NCBI GenBank assembly: GCA_947589005.1
Contig: CANPZO010000007.1
Coordinates: 1 to 64,000, forward strand
Length of the DNA stretch: 64,000 nucleotides
Source of the DNA: an uncultured Clostridia bacterium
GTDB lineage: Bacteria > Bacillota > Clostridia > UMGS1883
Direction of reading: 5' to 3'
This document shows, piece after piece, positions 37,693 through 54,804 of this stretch. A program made the translations under genes and the position numbers. How positions within the stretch are numbered: the first letter of the stretch is position 1; each line of letters opens with the position of its first letter. The notes below the pieces were generated by a model, which was not told where the DNA came from, searched no databases, and saw nothing but the letters and a program-made list of their open reading frames with translations.

Positions 37693-38906
37693 AAAAGCTT
37701 TACCTTGACTGCGGCATGGGCGCGGCGGGAGATATGCTCACCGCCGCTCTGCTTGAGCTCCACCCTGACCCCGACGGCTTTGTGGAGCGGTTGAACGGCA
37801 TCGGCATATCCGGGGTGGAGATCAGGCGTAATACCCTCACCCGCTGCGGAATTCGCGGCGCCGGTATGAGCGTCCTTGTGAACGGCGTGGAGGAGGACGA
37901 AATTCATGAGCACGGCCATGACCATGAGCATGACCACGAGCATGAGCACGAGCATCATCATCACCACCGTCACACCGGTATGGACGAAATAAACAAAATA
38001 ATAGACGGTTTAAAGGTCTCGGATAAGGTGAAGTCCGACATAAGGGCGGTCTACGGCCTTATCGCCGCCGCCGAGAGCGAGGCCCACGGTCGCCCCGTGG
38101 AGGAGATACACTTCCACGAGGTGGGTTCCATGGACGCGATCGCCGACATCGCCGCCGTGAGTATGCTCATTGAGGAGCTGGCCCCTGATCGGGTCGAGGC
38201 TTCGCCGGTTCATGTGGGCAGCGGCATGGTTCGGTGCGCCCACGGGATTTTGCCCGTGCCCGCGCCGGCCACGGCTCACATACTTCGGGGCGTGCCGACC
38301 TATGGCGGCGAGGTCAGGGGAGAGCTTTGCACCCCAACCGGAGCGGCACTGCTCAGGCATTTTGCCGACGGGTTTGCCGCCTCGTCAGCCATAAGCGCGG
38401 AGAAAATCGGCTACGGCTTCGGCAAGCGGCAGTTTTTCGCCTCCGACGGCACGGAAATTTTATCCGCAGTCAGGGCAATGCTTGGTGAGGACGGCGCTCG
38501 GGACGAGGTGGTTATCCTGTCCTGCAACATAGACGATATGACCGGCGAGGAGCTCGGCTTTGCCGCCGAGCGGCTCATGGCCGCGGGAGCCAGGGACGTT
38601 TTTACCGCGCCGGTTTATATGAAAAAGGGCCGCCCCGGTGTGCTGCTGACCGTCATTTGCGACAGCGGGACAAAGGATGTCCTTGTCCGGCAGATATTCA
38701 GGCACACCGCCACCGTGGGCATCCGCGAGCAGACCGCCCGCCGTTATATCCTTGACCGCACGGTGGAGGTGCGCCGCACGCCCGACGGCGACGTCAGGGT
38801 GAAGAAGTCAACCGGCTACGGAGTGAGGCGTGAAAAGCCCGAGTTCGAGGACCTGAAGCGAATTGCCCTCGAAAAGGATAAATCAATTGGTGAAATAGAC
38901 GTGTAA
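37689..38906 (+). CDS. larC: Nickel pincer cofactor biosynthesis protein LarC (single ORF)
   Basis: LYLDCGMGAAGDMLTAALLEL; His-rich segment; FHEVGSMDAIADI; CNIDDMTGEELGF. Confidence 0.92.
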   Translation: MKKLYLDCGMGAAGDMLTAALLELHPDPDGFVERLNGIGISGVEIRRNTLTRCGIRGAGMSVLVNGVEEDEIHEHGHDHEHDHEHEHEHHHHHRHTGMDEINKIIDGLKVSDKVKSDIRAVYGLIAAAESEAHGRPVEEIHFHEVGSMDAIADIAAVSMLIEELAPDRVEASPVHVGSGMVRCAHGILPVPAPATAHILRGVPTYGGEVRGELCTPTGAALLRHFADGFAASSAISAEKIGYGFGKRQFFASDGTEILSAVRAMLGEDGARDEVVILSCNIDDMTGEELGFAAERLMAAGARDVFTAPVYMKKGRPGVLLTVICDSGTKDVLVRQIFRHTATVGIREQTARRYILDRTVEVRRTPDGDVRVKKSTGYGVRREKPEFEDLKRIALEKDKSIGEIDV

Positions 38907-39511
38907 GGGGGCTGTAAAAAAATGGCGCAGACCGGCGTCGTCACAAGCTCGGTATCGCATATTTCGATTAAAAAATCGAAATACGGCTTACCTCGCTGTG
39001 ACTCCTTTTCCCCACAAAATCGGCTTCGCCGTTTTGCGGGGACCCCATTTTGGCAGGAAGCCTTTATTTAAGGCAAATGTGAGCGTTATATAATTGTTCG
39101 GCAAAAATAAAGTAATTAATGAAGAAAATTCGCCCTTACGAGCGAATTTTCTCATTTTATGCCCTTGAACTACGAACGAAAATCACCCTCGGCGGCGTCG
39201 GGGCAAAGCCAGTCTCCGTTCCGACATTTCCTGCGGAAAAGTCGTCGCTCGAAGGCTTGCCCCTCCTTTTTCGCAAAAGGTCACGTTCGCGTCGCCTGCT
39301 TCGGGCCTAAAACGGCCCTCGCGACGGCTTTGGCTCACTACCAACCTTTTGCGAGATGTGCTGGCAGTGCAACCCACACAAACAACGAAGTTGTTTGTGT
39401 GGAAGAGGAGGAGCAACTGAGCGAGCCAAACGTTGATTTTTGAAAAAAGTCAACGCGAGCGAAGCGATGTTTGCGACGACGACGTTCTGCACGATTTTTT
39501 TTGACAGCCCC
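38906..39511. repeat. ~606-bp IR-bounded intergenic element (copy C)
   Basis: Left ggggctgtaaaaaaatggcgcagaccggcgtcgtcacaa; reverse complement of right ggggctgtcaaaaaaaatcgtgcagaacgtcgtcgtcgcaa. Confidence 0.75.
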
Positions 39512-39551
39512 GTGCCTCCAGATTACATAGTGAGTTCTTTTACAACCCCAC

Positions 39552-40106
39552 TTATATACCTTTCACTATAACGGCCGAAATCGGCACGTCGCCGGTACGG
39601 TTATAAAACCGCGTCAGCAGCACGGTGTACCTGCTCGGGTCCAGTCCGGCCAGATATTCTAACAGAACGTCGCGCTCCTCACAGCCGTTGACGCCTCCGT
39701 AGTAAATGGACAGGGAAATCTTCCCGCCGTCTTTAAGCAGCCCCAGCCCCGCCTCGATTGCCGCGACGGTGCTGTCCGGACGGGTGAAAACGGCGTGGTC
39801 TCCGCCGGGGAGCCAGCCCAGGTTGAACACGATAAGGTCCACCGTCCCCGGACGGGCGTATTCGGCCATATTGGCGTGGCTGTCGAGAATGACCGTGCCG
39901 TTTTCAAGCCCCCGCTCCGCCAGCCTGCGCCGGGTGTTTTCCACGGCCCGGGGCTGAATGTCAAAGGCTATGACACGGCCCTCCGGCCCGACCAGCCCGC
40001 ATAAGGCGGCGGTATCGTGACCGTTGCCGGCGGTGGCGTCTATGCACAGGCCGCCCGCCGGCACGGACTCACGGAAGAGCTTTTCATTGAGAGAAAGAGT
40101 GTTCAT
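39552..40106 (-). CDS. mnmM: Class I SAM tRNA methyltransferase MnmM/YtqB-like
   Basis: CIDATAGNGHDTAALCGLVG...VFNLGWLPGGDHAVFT. Confidence 0.85.
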   Translation of the reverse strand: MNTLSLNEKLFRESVPAGGLCIDATAGNGHDTAALCGLVGPEGRVIAFDIQPRAVENTRRRLAERGLENGTVILDSHANMAEYARPGTVDLIVFNLGWLPGGDHAVFTRPDSTVAAIEAGLGLLKDGGKISLSIYYGGVNGCEERDVLLEYLAGLDPSRYTVLLTRFYNRTGDVPISAVIVKGI

Positions 40107-41774
40107 TTACTTCGCGGCCTTTTCAAGCCTGTTAATAGCACTGATGAGGGCGTAAACGGAGGAGGTCATGATGTCGGTGTTCCTGCCCGCGCCCCAGGAG
40201 GAGGTCTTGCCGTCGCTTATCTCTATGTAGGAGATGGCCCGGCTCTTGCTGCCCTTTTCAAGAGCGTGCTCCTTGTAGGTGGAAACGGAAAATCCGGGGT
40301 GGAACCTGTCGCACAGGGCGTTGCACACCGCGTCCAGACGGCCGTTGCCGTGACCGGCAAGCACAAGGGTCTCGCCGTTCATCTCAATCGTCACCTCGGC
40401 CTCGATGCCGTTGCGCTGAACATAATGGCACTCCAAAAGCTTCATGGGCTCGGACACGTTGATAAAGTCGTCCATGAAAATGTTAAGCACCTCTTCGGGA
40501 GACAGCTCCTTGTGCAGATGGTCGGAAACGGACTTGACCGCGTAGCCGAACACCTCTCTCATCTTCGGGGGCAAATCGTAGCCGAACTGCTTTTCCATCA
40601 AATAGCCTATGCCGCCCTTTCCGCTCTGACTGTTGATGCGTATAACGTCGCTTTCGTACTCGCGTCCCACGTCGTGGGGGTCGATGGGCAGATAGGGTAC
40701 CGACCAGGTGTCCAGATGCTTTTCCTCCCGCCAGTTCATGCCCTTTGCAATGGCGTCCTGATGGGAGCCGCTGAAGGCAGCGAACACCAGCCGGCCGGCG
40801 TAAGGTGTCCGTTCGCCGACGGTCATACCGGTAAGGCGCTCGTAGGCGGCGACTATGAAGGGCAGATTTTCCAGATTGAGCCCTGGGTCTACCCCGTGGC
40901 TGAACATATTCAGGGCCAGGGTAACTATGTCCACGTTGCCGGTGCGCTCGCCGTTGCCGAAGAGGGTGCCCTCGATGCGGTCGCCGCCGGCCAACAGGCC
41001 CAGCTCGCTGTCCGCAACGCCGCAGCCCCGGTCATTGTGGGGGTGCAGGGACAGCACTATGCTGTCGCGGCGGTTCATATGGTCGCTCATGTACTCTATC
41101 TGACTGGCGTAAACGTGGGGGAGAGACATCTCCACGGTGACGGGCAGATTGATGATTACCTTGCGGTCGGGGGTAGGCTCCCACACGTCGATAACGGCGT
41201 TGCAGACCTCGAGGGCGTACTCGGGCTCGGTGCCGGTGAAGCTTTCGGGGGAGTACTCAAAGCGGAAATCCCCCTCCATTTCGGCGGCTATATCCTTCAG
41301 CAGCTTGGCGCCGGAAACGGCGATTTCGGTTATCTCGTCCTTGCTGCGCTTGAATACCTGCTCCCGCTGAGCCACGCTGGTGGAGTTGTAAAGGTGGACG
41401 ATGACAGGGGTCTTGCAGCCCTTAAGGGACTCGAAGGTCTTTCTGATGATGTGCTCTCTCGACTGGGTCAGCACCTGAATGGTCACGTCCTCGGGAATGA
41501 GGTTTTTCTCGATAAGCGTGCGGACAAATTCGTACTCCGTTTCGCTGGCGGCGGGGAAGCCCACCTCGATTTCCTTAAAGCCCACCTCGACCAGAAGCTG
41601 GAAAAACTCCAGCTTTTCCTCAAGGCTCATGGGCACAACAAGGGCCTGGTTGCCGTCGCGCAAGTCCACGCTGCACCATATGGGCGCGTGGTCGATGTAC
41701 TCCTTTTTCGCCCATTTCAATTCGTTGACAGGAGGCATAAAGTAGCCCCTTTGATACTTCCGGTAATTTTTCAT
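40107..41774 (-). CDS. leuA: 2-isopropylmalate synthase
   Basis: WCSVDLRDGNQALVVPM; SLHPHNDRGCGVADSELGLLAGGDRIEGTLFGNGERTGNVD; start revised to MKNYRKYQRGYF. Confidence 0.95.
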   Translation of the reverse strand: MKNYRKYQRGYFMPPVNELKWAKKEYIDHAPIWCSVDLRDGNQALVVPMSLEEKLEFFQLLVEVGFKEIEVGFPAASETEYEFVRTLIEKNLIPEDVTIQVLTQSREHIIRKTFESLKGCKTPVIVHLYNSTSVAQREQVFKRSKDEITEIAVSGAKLLKDIAAEMEGDFRFEYSPESFTGTEPEYALEVCNAVIDVWEPTPDRKVIINLPVTVEMSLPHVYASQIEYMSDHMNRRDSIVLSLHPHNDRGCGVADSELGLLAGGDRIEGTLFGNGERTGNVDIVTLALNMFSHGVDPGLNLENLPFIVAAYERLTGMTVGERTPYAGRLVFAAFSGSHQDAIAKGMNWREEKHLDTWSVPYLPIDPHDVGREYESDVIRINSQSGKGGIGYLMEKQFGYDLPPKMREVFGYAVKSVSDHLHKELSPEEVLNIFMDDFINVSEPMKLLECHYVQRNGIEAEVTIEMNGETLVLAGHGNGRLDAVCNALCDRFHPGFSVSTYKEHALEKGSKSRAISYIEISDGKTSSWGAGRNTDIMTSSVYALISAINRLEKAAK

Positions 41775-41805
41775 AACCGTCGCTCCTTTCAAAAATGATT
41801 TCACA

Positions 41806-42070
41806 AATAAAGGCTCCGTCTCAACATAGAGACGAAGCCGACTGCTCCGCGGTACCACTCTATTTCGCCCAAAGGCGCGCTTTACGGATACTTACATATC
41901 CTGCCGCTGTAACGGTCGGCCTCCGTCTTGACCTATGACCCGGCGAGCCGGGGTTAAGCAAGCGACTCCAAGGCGAGTTCGGACCTTTTCCGCCGCCGGC
42001 TCACACCGCCCGCCGGCTCTCTGAAGGCTTCCCTGGTCTTACTACTCCTTTTCACAGTCTTTGATTTATT
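41806..42070 (-). ncRNA. T-box leader of leuA, leucine (CTC) specifier
   Basis: On - strand: agagtggtaccgcgg T-box, downstream hairpin, gaaCTCgcc specifier (CTC at 41975-41977). Confidence 0.88.
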
Positions 42071-42157
42071 TGTGATACCATTATAACACGGAAATTAAAA
42101 AATGCAAGAGTTTTTTTGAAAATTTTCAAATTTTTCAAAAAAATTTTTAAAAAACAC

Positions 42158-42186
42158 TTGACAAATGAAAAAAGCTGTGCTATACT
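42158..42186 (+). promoter_or_regulatory. sigma-A promoter of ctsR operon
   Basis: TTGACA-17 nt-TATACT. Confidence 0.85.
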
Positions 42187-42195
42187 CATATCGAA

Positions 42196-42212
42196 AGGTC
42201 AAAGAAAGTCAA
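42196..42212 (+). promoter_or_regulatory. CtsR operator
   Basis: GGTCAAA-GAA-AGTCAAA matches the CtsR direct heptad repeat. Confidence 0.88.
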
Positions 42213-42260
42213 AGTCAAAATCAAACCTTTTGTAAATTACGGGAAAGGACTGGTAGGAAA

Positions 42261-42710
42261 ATGAAGAGCAGTATGTCGGATATGATCGAGCAGATGCTTA
42301 TCGAGCTCTTGGCCGAGGGTGACGGCATAGCTCAGATACAGCGCAACATTCTGGCCGATCAGCTGAATTGTGTACCCAGCCAGATAAACTACGTTATCCA
42401 TACCCGTTTCACGCCTGAGAGGGGCTATATGATAGAGAGCAGGCGGGGCGGCGGCGGAAGCGTAAAAATCTCCCGCGTTACACCCAGCGGCAGCTACCTG
42501 ATGCACGTGCTCAACTCCGTGGGCGGCAGCCTGGATTATGACACGGCAAGGATTTTCACCCAAAATCTCCTGGACTATGAATTTATCTCACCCCGGGAGG
42601 CAAAACTTATTTTGGGCGCCCTCAGAGACAGCGCCCTCCCCGTGCAGAGCACGGTCAAAAATACGCTGAGGGCCAGCATATTTAAGAATATGCTGCTGGC
42701 GCTGCAATAA
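42261..42710 (+). CDS. ctsR: Transcriptional repressor CtsR
   Basis: MSDMIEQMLIELLAEGDGIAQIQRNILADQLNCVPSQINYVIHTRFTPERGYMIESRRGGGG. Confidence 0.95.
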   Translation: MKSSMSDMIEQMLIELLAEGDGIAQIQRNILADQLNCVPSQINYVIHTRFTPERGYMIESRRGGGGSVKISRVTPSGSYLMHVLNSVGGSLDYDTARIFTQNLLDYEFISPREAKLILGALRDSALPVQSTVKNTLRASIFKNMLLALQ

Positions 42711-42735
42711 ATTATATTATATGGAGGTAATAACT

Positions 42736-43215
42736 ATGAAATGCCAAAAATGCAATAAAAACGAAGCCAATGTTCAGTACAGGGAGTCCATCAACGGTCA
42801 GACCCGCGAAATCTGCCTTTGCAGCCAGTGCGCTAAGGAGAGCGGCCTGCTTAACCACACTTCCGAAATGTTCCGCAATATGGAACGTGAAATGATGAGC
42901 GCCTTCACCTTCCCCTTCGGCGGGAGCATAGGCGCGTCCCTTTTCGGCGGCACGCCCCTCAGCCTGTCACTTTTGGGCGGCGAAAGCCCCTTCGCTCCCG
43001 CGCCGGAGCTGGGCGGCTTCTTTGAAAACGACCCCGTCGAGGGCATGGAGACCGTGGAGCCCGAGAAAAAGACGGACAAAAAGCCGGCCAAAGCCGAAAA
43101 GAAGCCCGATACCGTTGACGAGCTCAAGGCCCAGCTTCTGGACGCCATCGGCGACGAACGCTACGAGGAGGCCGCCAAGCTCCGTGACAGGATAAAAAAG
43201 CTTAAAGGAGAGTGA
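42736..43215 (+). CDS. mcsA: McsA-like UvrB/UvrC-motif protein
   Basis: CQKCNKNEANVQY...CLCSQCAKE zinc motifs; C-term UVR ERYEEAAKLRDRIKKL. Confidence 0.9.
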   Translation: MKCQKCNKNEANVQYRESINGQTREICLCSQCAKESGLLNHTSEMFRNMEREMMSAFTFPFGGSIGASLFGGTPLSLSLLGGESPFAPAPELGGFFENDPVEGMETVEPEKKTDKKPAKAEKKPDTVDELKAQLLDAIGDERYEEAAKLRDRIKKLKGE

Positions 43216-43221
43216 TTTCCC

Positions 43222-45663
43222 ATGATGGAGAACGGATATAACTTTACCGAAAAGGCCCAGACCGCCATTTCTCTCGCCCAGTCCGAGGCGGAGAAGATGG
43301 GGGCGGGCTACGTGGGCACCGAGCATTTGCTCTGCGGCCTTATAATGGAGGGCAGCGGCCTTACTCAGCAGTTCTTCCGCAAGTGGGGCGTTACCCTCGA
43401 GGCGGTGGAGCACCGCATCGAGCAGTACGGCTCCACCTATTACAGCCAGAACCGCTTCGCCGGCTTTACGCCCAGAACCAAGCAGTGCTTGCAGCTCAGC
43501 GCGGACATAGCCTACAGCTTCCGCTCAAGGCTCATCGGAACCGAGCACATACTCCTTGCCCTCGCCAAAAACAGCGACTGCTCGGCCAACCGCATACTCC
43601 GTTCGCTGGGCGTCAACGCCGAAAAGATGGGCCAGATGGAGGAGGATATCGCCCGGGCCTACCGCAGCGTCCGTGGTCAGGAGGGCGGCGAAAAGAGCAA
43701 GACCCCCACGCTGGATAAATTCGGACGGGATTTGACCGCCATGGCCCGTGAAAGCAAGTTCGACCCCGTAATCGGCCGTGAGCAGGAGATAGCCCGTGTG
43801 ACCCAGATACTTTCCCGCCGCACCAAGAACAACCCCGTCCTTCTGGGCGAGCCCGGCGTGGGCAAAACCGCCGTCGTGGAGGGTCTCGCCCAGGAGATAG
43901 CCGCGGGCAACGTACCGGAGCTGCTCCGTGACAAGAGGATAGTTTCTCTTGACATGGGCGGTCTTTTGGCCGGCAGCAAGTACCGCGGCGAGTTTGAGGA
44001 GCGCCTTGAAAAGGCCATGGAAGAGGTCGTCAAGAGCGGAAACGTCATTCTCTTCATCGACGAGCTCCACACCATCATCGGCGCGGGAGCCGCCGAGGGC
44101 GCCGTGGACGCCGCCAATATACTTAAGCCTAATCTGGCCCGCGGCGAAATGCAGATAATCGGCGCAACCACCCTTAACGAATACCGTAAATACATCGAAA
44201 AGGACGCGGCCCTCGAGCGCCGTTTCCAGCCCGTGACCGTGGGCGAGCCCTCCCAGGAGGACACCGAGAGTATTCTCCGGGGCATCCGCGAGAAGTACGA
44301 GGCCCATCACGGCGTAAAGATAACCGACGAGGCGATTTCCGCCGCCGTAAAGCTCAGCGGCCGCTATATCACCGACCGCTTTATGCCCGACAAGGCCATC
44401 GACCTCATCGACGAGGCTTGCAGCCGCGCAAGGCTGGGCTCTCTCACCATGCCCGAGGAGCTTAAGGAGCTGGAGTCGAGAGTTTCCGCCGCCGCCGCCG
44501 AAAAGGATATAGCCATAAACAATCAGGAGTTTGAGCGGGCCGCCGCCCTCCGTGACGCGGAGCGGGCGCTACGGGCCGAGCTTGAGGACAAAAAGGACGA
44601 CTGGAAGCAGTCGAGCGACGGCAAGACCCTCTCTATAGGCCGGGCCGAGATAGAGGACATAATTTCTCAGTGGACCGGTATCCCCGTCAAAAAACTGGCG
44701 GAGGAGGAGAGCGAGCGTCTGCGCAACTTGGAGGAAGTTCTCCACAAGCGCGTGGTCGGTCAGGACGAGGCTGTCGTGGCCGTGTCCAAGGCCGTGCGCC
44801 GCGGCCGCGTGGGTCTCAAGGACCCCAAGCGTCCCATCGGCTCCTTCATTTTCCTCGGACCCACCGGCGTGGGCAAGACCGAGCTGTGCAAGGCTCTGGC
44901 CGAGGCTCTGTTCGGTGACGAAAACGCCATGATACGTGTAGATATGAGCGAATACATGGAGAAGCACTCCGTGTCCAAGCTCATCGGTTCGCCTCCGGGC
45001 TATGTGGGCTTCGAGGAGGGCGGCCAGCTCACCGAGCAGATACGCCGCAAGCCCTACAGCGTTGTGCTCTTTGACGAGATAGAAAAGGCGCACCCCGATG
45101 TGTTCAACATGATGCTTCAGATTTTGGACGACGGCCGCCTGACCGACAGCCAGGGCCGGAGGGTGGACTTCAAGAATACCGTCATCATCATGACCAGCAA
45201 CCTTGGCGGCCGCAATATCACCGAGCCAAAGAGCCTTGGCTTCAACACCGGCGAAAGTCGGGCCGACGTGGATAAGGATATAAAGAAGAGCGTCATGGAC
45301 GAGCTTAAAAAGGCTTTCCGTCCGGAGTTTTTGAACCGTGTGGACGACATAATCGTGTTCAACCGCCTCACCGACGGGGACATCAAGAAGATAGCCTCCA
45401 TTATGCTGGAAAGCTTTAACAAGCGGCTTGCCTCCAACGGCATCACCTGCACCTTTGAGGACAGTGCTCTGGAGCTTTTGGCCAAGGAGGGCTTCGATCC
45501 CGTATACGGCGCGCGGCCTCTGCGCAGGGCTATTCAGAGCCGGGTGGAGGACGTGTTCGCCGAGGAAATGCTGGACGGCAAGGTTAAGCCCGGCGACCGT
45601 GTGACGGTTTCCGCCGAGGACGGGCAGATAAAGATTAAGGCGGCCGAGCCGGTAACGGCGTAA
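43222..45663 (+). CDS. clpC: ATP-dependent Clp protease ATP-binding subunit ClpC
   Basis: Clp_N repeats, two AAA+ modules ([30 protein letters not shown]). Confidence 0.96.
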   Translation: MMENGYNFTEKAQTAISLAQSEAEKMGAGYVGTEHLLCGLIMEGSGLTQQFFRKWGVTLEAVEHRIEQYGSTYYSQNRFAGFTPRTKQCLQLSADIAYSFRSRLIGTEHILLALAKNSDCSANRILRSLGVNAEKMGQMEEDIARAYRSVRGQEGGEKSKTPTLDKFGRDLTAMARESKFDPVIGREQEIARVTQILSRRTKNNPVLLGEPGVGKTAVVEGLAQEIAAGNVPELLRDKRIVSLDMGGLLAGSKYRGEFEERLEKAMEEVVKSGNVILFIDELHTIIGAGAAEGAVDAANILKPNLARGEMQIIGATTLNEYRKYIEKDAALERRFQPVTVGEPSQEDTESILRGIREKYEAHHGVKITDEAISAAVKLSGRYITDRFMPDKAIDLIDEACSRARLGSLTMPEELKELESRVSAAAAEKDIAINNQEFERAAALRDAERALRAELEDKKDDWKQSSDGKTLSIGRAEIEDIISQWTGIPVKKLAEEESERLRNLEEVLHKRVVGQDEAVVAVSKAVRRGRVGLKDPKRPIGSFIFLGPTGVGKTELCKALAEALFGDENAMIRVDMSEYMEKHSVSKLIGSPPGYVGFEEGGQLTEQIRRKPYSVVLFDEIEKAHPDVFNMMLQILDDGRLTDSQGRRVDFKNTVIIMTSNLGGRNITEPKSLGFNTGESRADVDKDIKKSVMDELKKAFRPEFLNRVDDIIVFNRLTDGDIKKIASIMLESFNKRLASNGITCTFEDSALELLAKEGFDPVYGARPLRRAIQSRVEDVFAEEMLDGKVKPGDRVTVSAEDGQIKIKAAEPVTA

Positions 45664-45860
45664 GGGGAGACTGTAAAAAAATAGCGCCATGTAATCTGGA
45701 TACATGAGGGCTGTCCAAAAAAATCGCATAAACCGACGTCGTCGCAAGCCTCGCTTAGCTTGCGGCGACTTTTTTAAATTTTTTCGGCGGGCTGAAGGCA
45801 GCCCGCCCTACGCTACTTTGTTAAGGTAGTGTAAGGCGGCTTGCCCTCAAGCCGCCGAAA
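45663..45860. repeat. Nested REP-containing intergenic element (copy D)
   Basis: Two successive left-arm motifs (gactgtaaaaaaatagcgcc; ggctgtccaaaaaaatcgc) then an inverted REP pair. Confidence 0.7.
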
Positions 45861-45891
45861 AATTAATTCAAAAATTTTCCCCTTATACCCC

Positions 45892-45920
45892 TTGACAAAG
45901 CTTGACTTTTGTGATAAATT
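45892..45920 (+). promoter_or_regulatory. sigma-A-type promoter upstream of rpoB
   Basis: TTGACA-17 nt-TAAATT. Confidence 0.65.
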
Positions 45921-46147
45921 AATATACTGCCCTATACTGAGGCATTATGCCCAAAAGGGCAAAAAATACAGGCGCAACAGTTGATATATTTTGTGTTTTC
46001 TCCACATTCTATGGGGAAACGCGGCATGTGGGAACAATTCTATCCCCGGTGCCGTTCGGGTACATTCTATGCTCGGGCGGCAGGTAGCTTGACCGTTGCT
46101 CGTCACAAACAGGCAATGAAATTATTGAATTTGATGAGGTGATTTTA

Positions 46148-49924
<3,777 letters not shown>

Positions 49925-49941
49925 AGGGAGGAATTGAAATT

Positions 49942-53856
<3,915 letters not shown>

Positions 53857-53923
53857 ACCTTGTTCGCCCCGGCTGACTGTAAAAGCGGACGGGATCGAAA
53901 TGAGGAAAATCGTAAATTAATGA

Positions 53924-53956
53924 GAAATCCGCCCTCAAGGGGGCGGATTTCCTTCG
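53924..53956 (+). terminator. Terminator after rpoC
   Basis: gaaatccgccc-tcaag-ggggcggatttcc hairpin. Confidence 0.7.
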
Positions 53957-53999
53957 TTTATTATCCTTTGGTCAATTATCCCGCGGGGCGGCTTGACCG

Positions 54000-54632
54000 C
54001 TATTTAGTTTTTAGCGTGCCGCATATCGCGCAGGCCGGACAGATTTCGCATTTGGGCCTTCTCGCGTCGCAGACGTCCCGGCCGAACAATACCAGCCTGT
54101 GGCAGAAGTCCGACTGCTTTTCCCGGGAAATAAGGGGCGAAACGTCAAATTCCACCTTTGTGGGGTCGGTCTCCTTTGTGAGGCCGACTCTTTTTAATAT
54201 CCGCTTGGCGTGGGTGTCTATGACCATGCCTCCCTTGTGGAACACGTCGCCCAAAATCAGATTGGCGGTCTTGCGGCCAACTCCCGGGAGGCTCAAAAGG
54301 TCCTCCATGGTGTCGGGCACCCGACCGCCGTAGACGTCAATGAGCCTCCGGCAGCAGCCGATGATGTTCTTCGCCTTATTGTGGTAAAAGCCCGTGGACT
54401 TTATGTCCTGCTCAAGCTCGCTCAGCTCCGCTCCCGCAAAGGCGTAAACATCGGGATATTTTTTGAAAAGCGTTTTTGTGACTATATTCACCCGCGCGTC
54501 CGTACACTGGGCCGCCAGCTGTACCGAGATGAGCAGCTGCAAAGGATTTTCACACTCCAGCGAGCAGACCGCGTCGGGATAGGCCGTCTCCATTATTTCG
54601 ACAAATTTATCGGCAAGTTCCTGTCTTTCCAT
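54000..54632 (-). CDS. nth: Endonuclease III
   Basis: LPGVGRKTANLILGDVFHKGGMVIDTHAKRI; Fe-S Cys cluster CDARRPKCEICPAC. Confidence 0.95.
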   Translation of the reverse strand: MERQELADKFVEIMETAYPDAVCSLECENPLQLLISVQLAAQCTDARVNIVTKTLFKKYPDVYAFAGAELSELEQDIKSTGFYHNKAKNIIGCCRRLIDVYGGRVPDTMEDLLSLPGVGRKTANLILGDVFHKGGMVIDTHAKRILKRVGLTKETDPTKVEFDVSPLISREKQSDFCHRLVLFGRDVCDARRPKCEICPACAICGTLKTK

Positions 54633-54734
54633 ATAATTCCCCTCGGTTCGTCATTTTATATCTTCTTTCATGATTATAAGTCAAAATTCCTTTCGTGTCA
54701 AGACAAAAAAATTCAAAAAATTCACACAAAATAC

Positions 54735-54763
54735 TTGTAAATATGATAAAAAAATATTATAAT
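54735..54763 (+). promoter_or_regulatory. sigma-A-type promoter of glyA
   Basis: TTGTAA-17 nt-TATAAT. Confidence 0.6.
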
Positions 54764-54804
54764 AAGACTGAATGTGTTTCCAAATTTTATTCGGAGGTAA
54801 GACT

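Noticed and set aside
39119-39492. Short ORFs downstream of larC
   Set aside because: Entirely within the inverted-repeat-bounded element; no RBS or family support
40017-41798. 593-aa plus-strand ORF
   Set aside because: Antisense to leuA, which has clear catalytic motifs and a T-box leader
42165-42260. Extended N-terminus of ctsR ORF
   Set aside because: Overlaps the -10 region and the CtsR operator; ATG 42261 is the proper start
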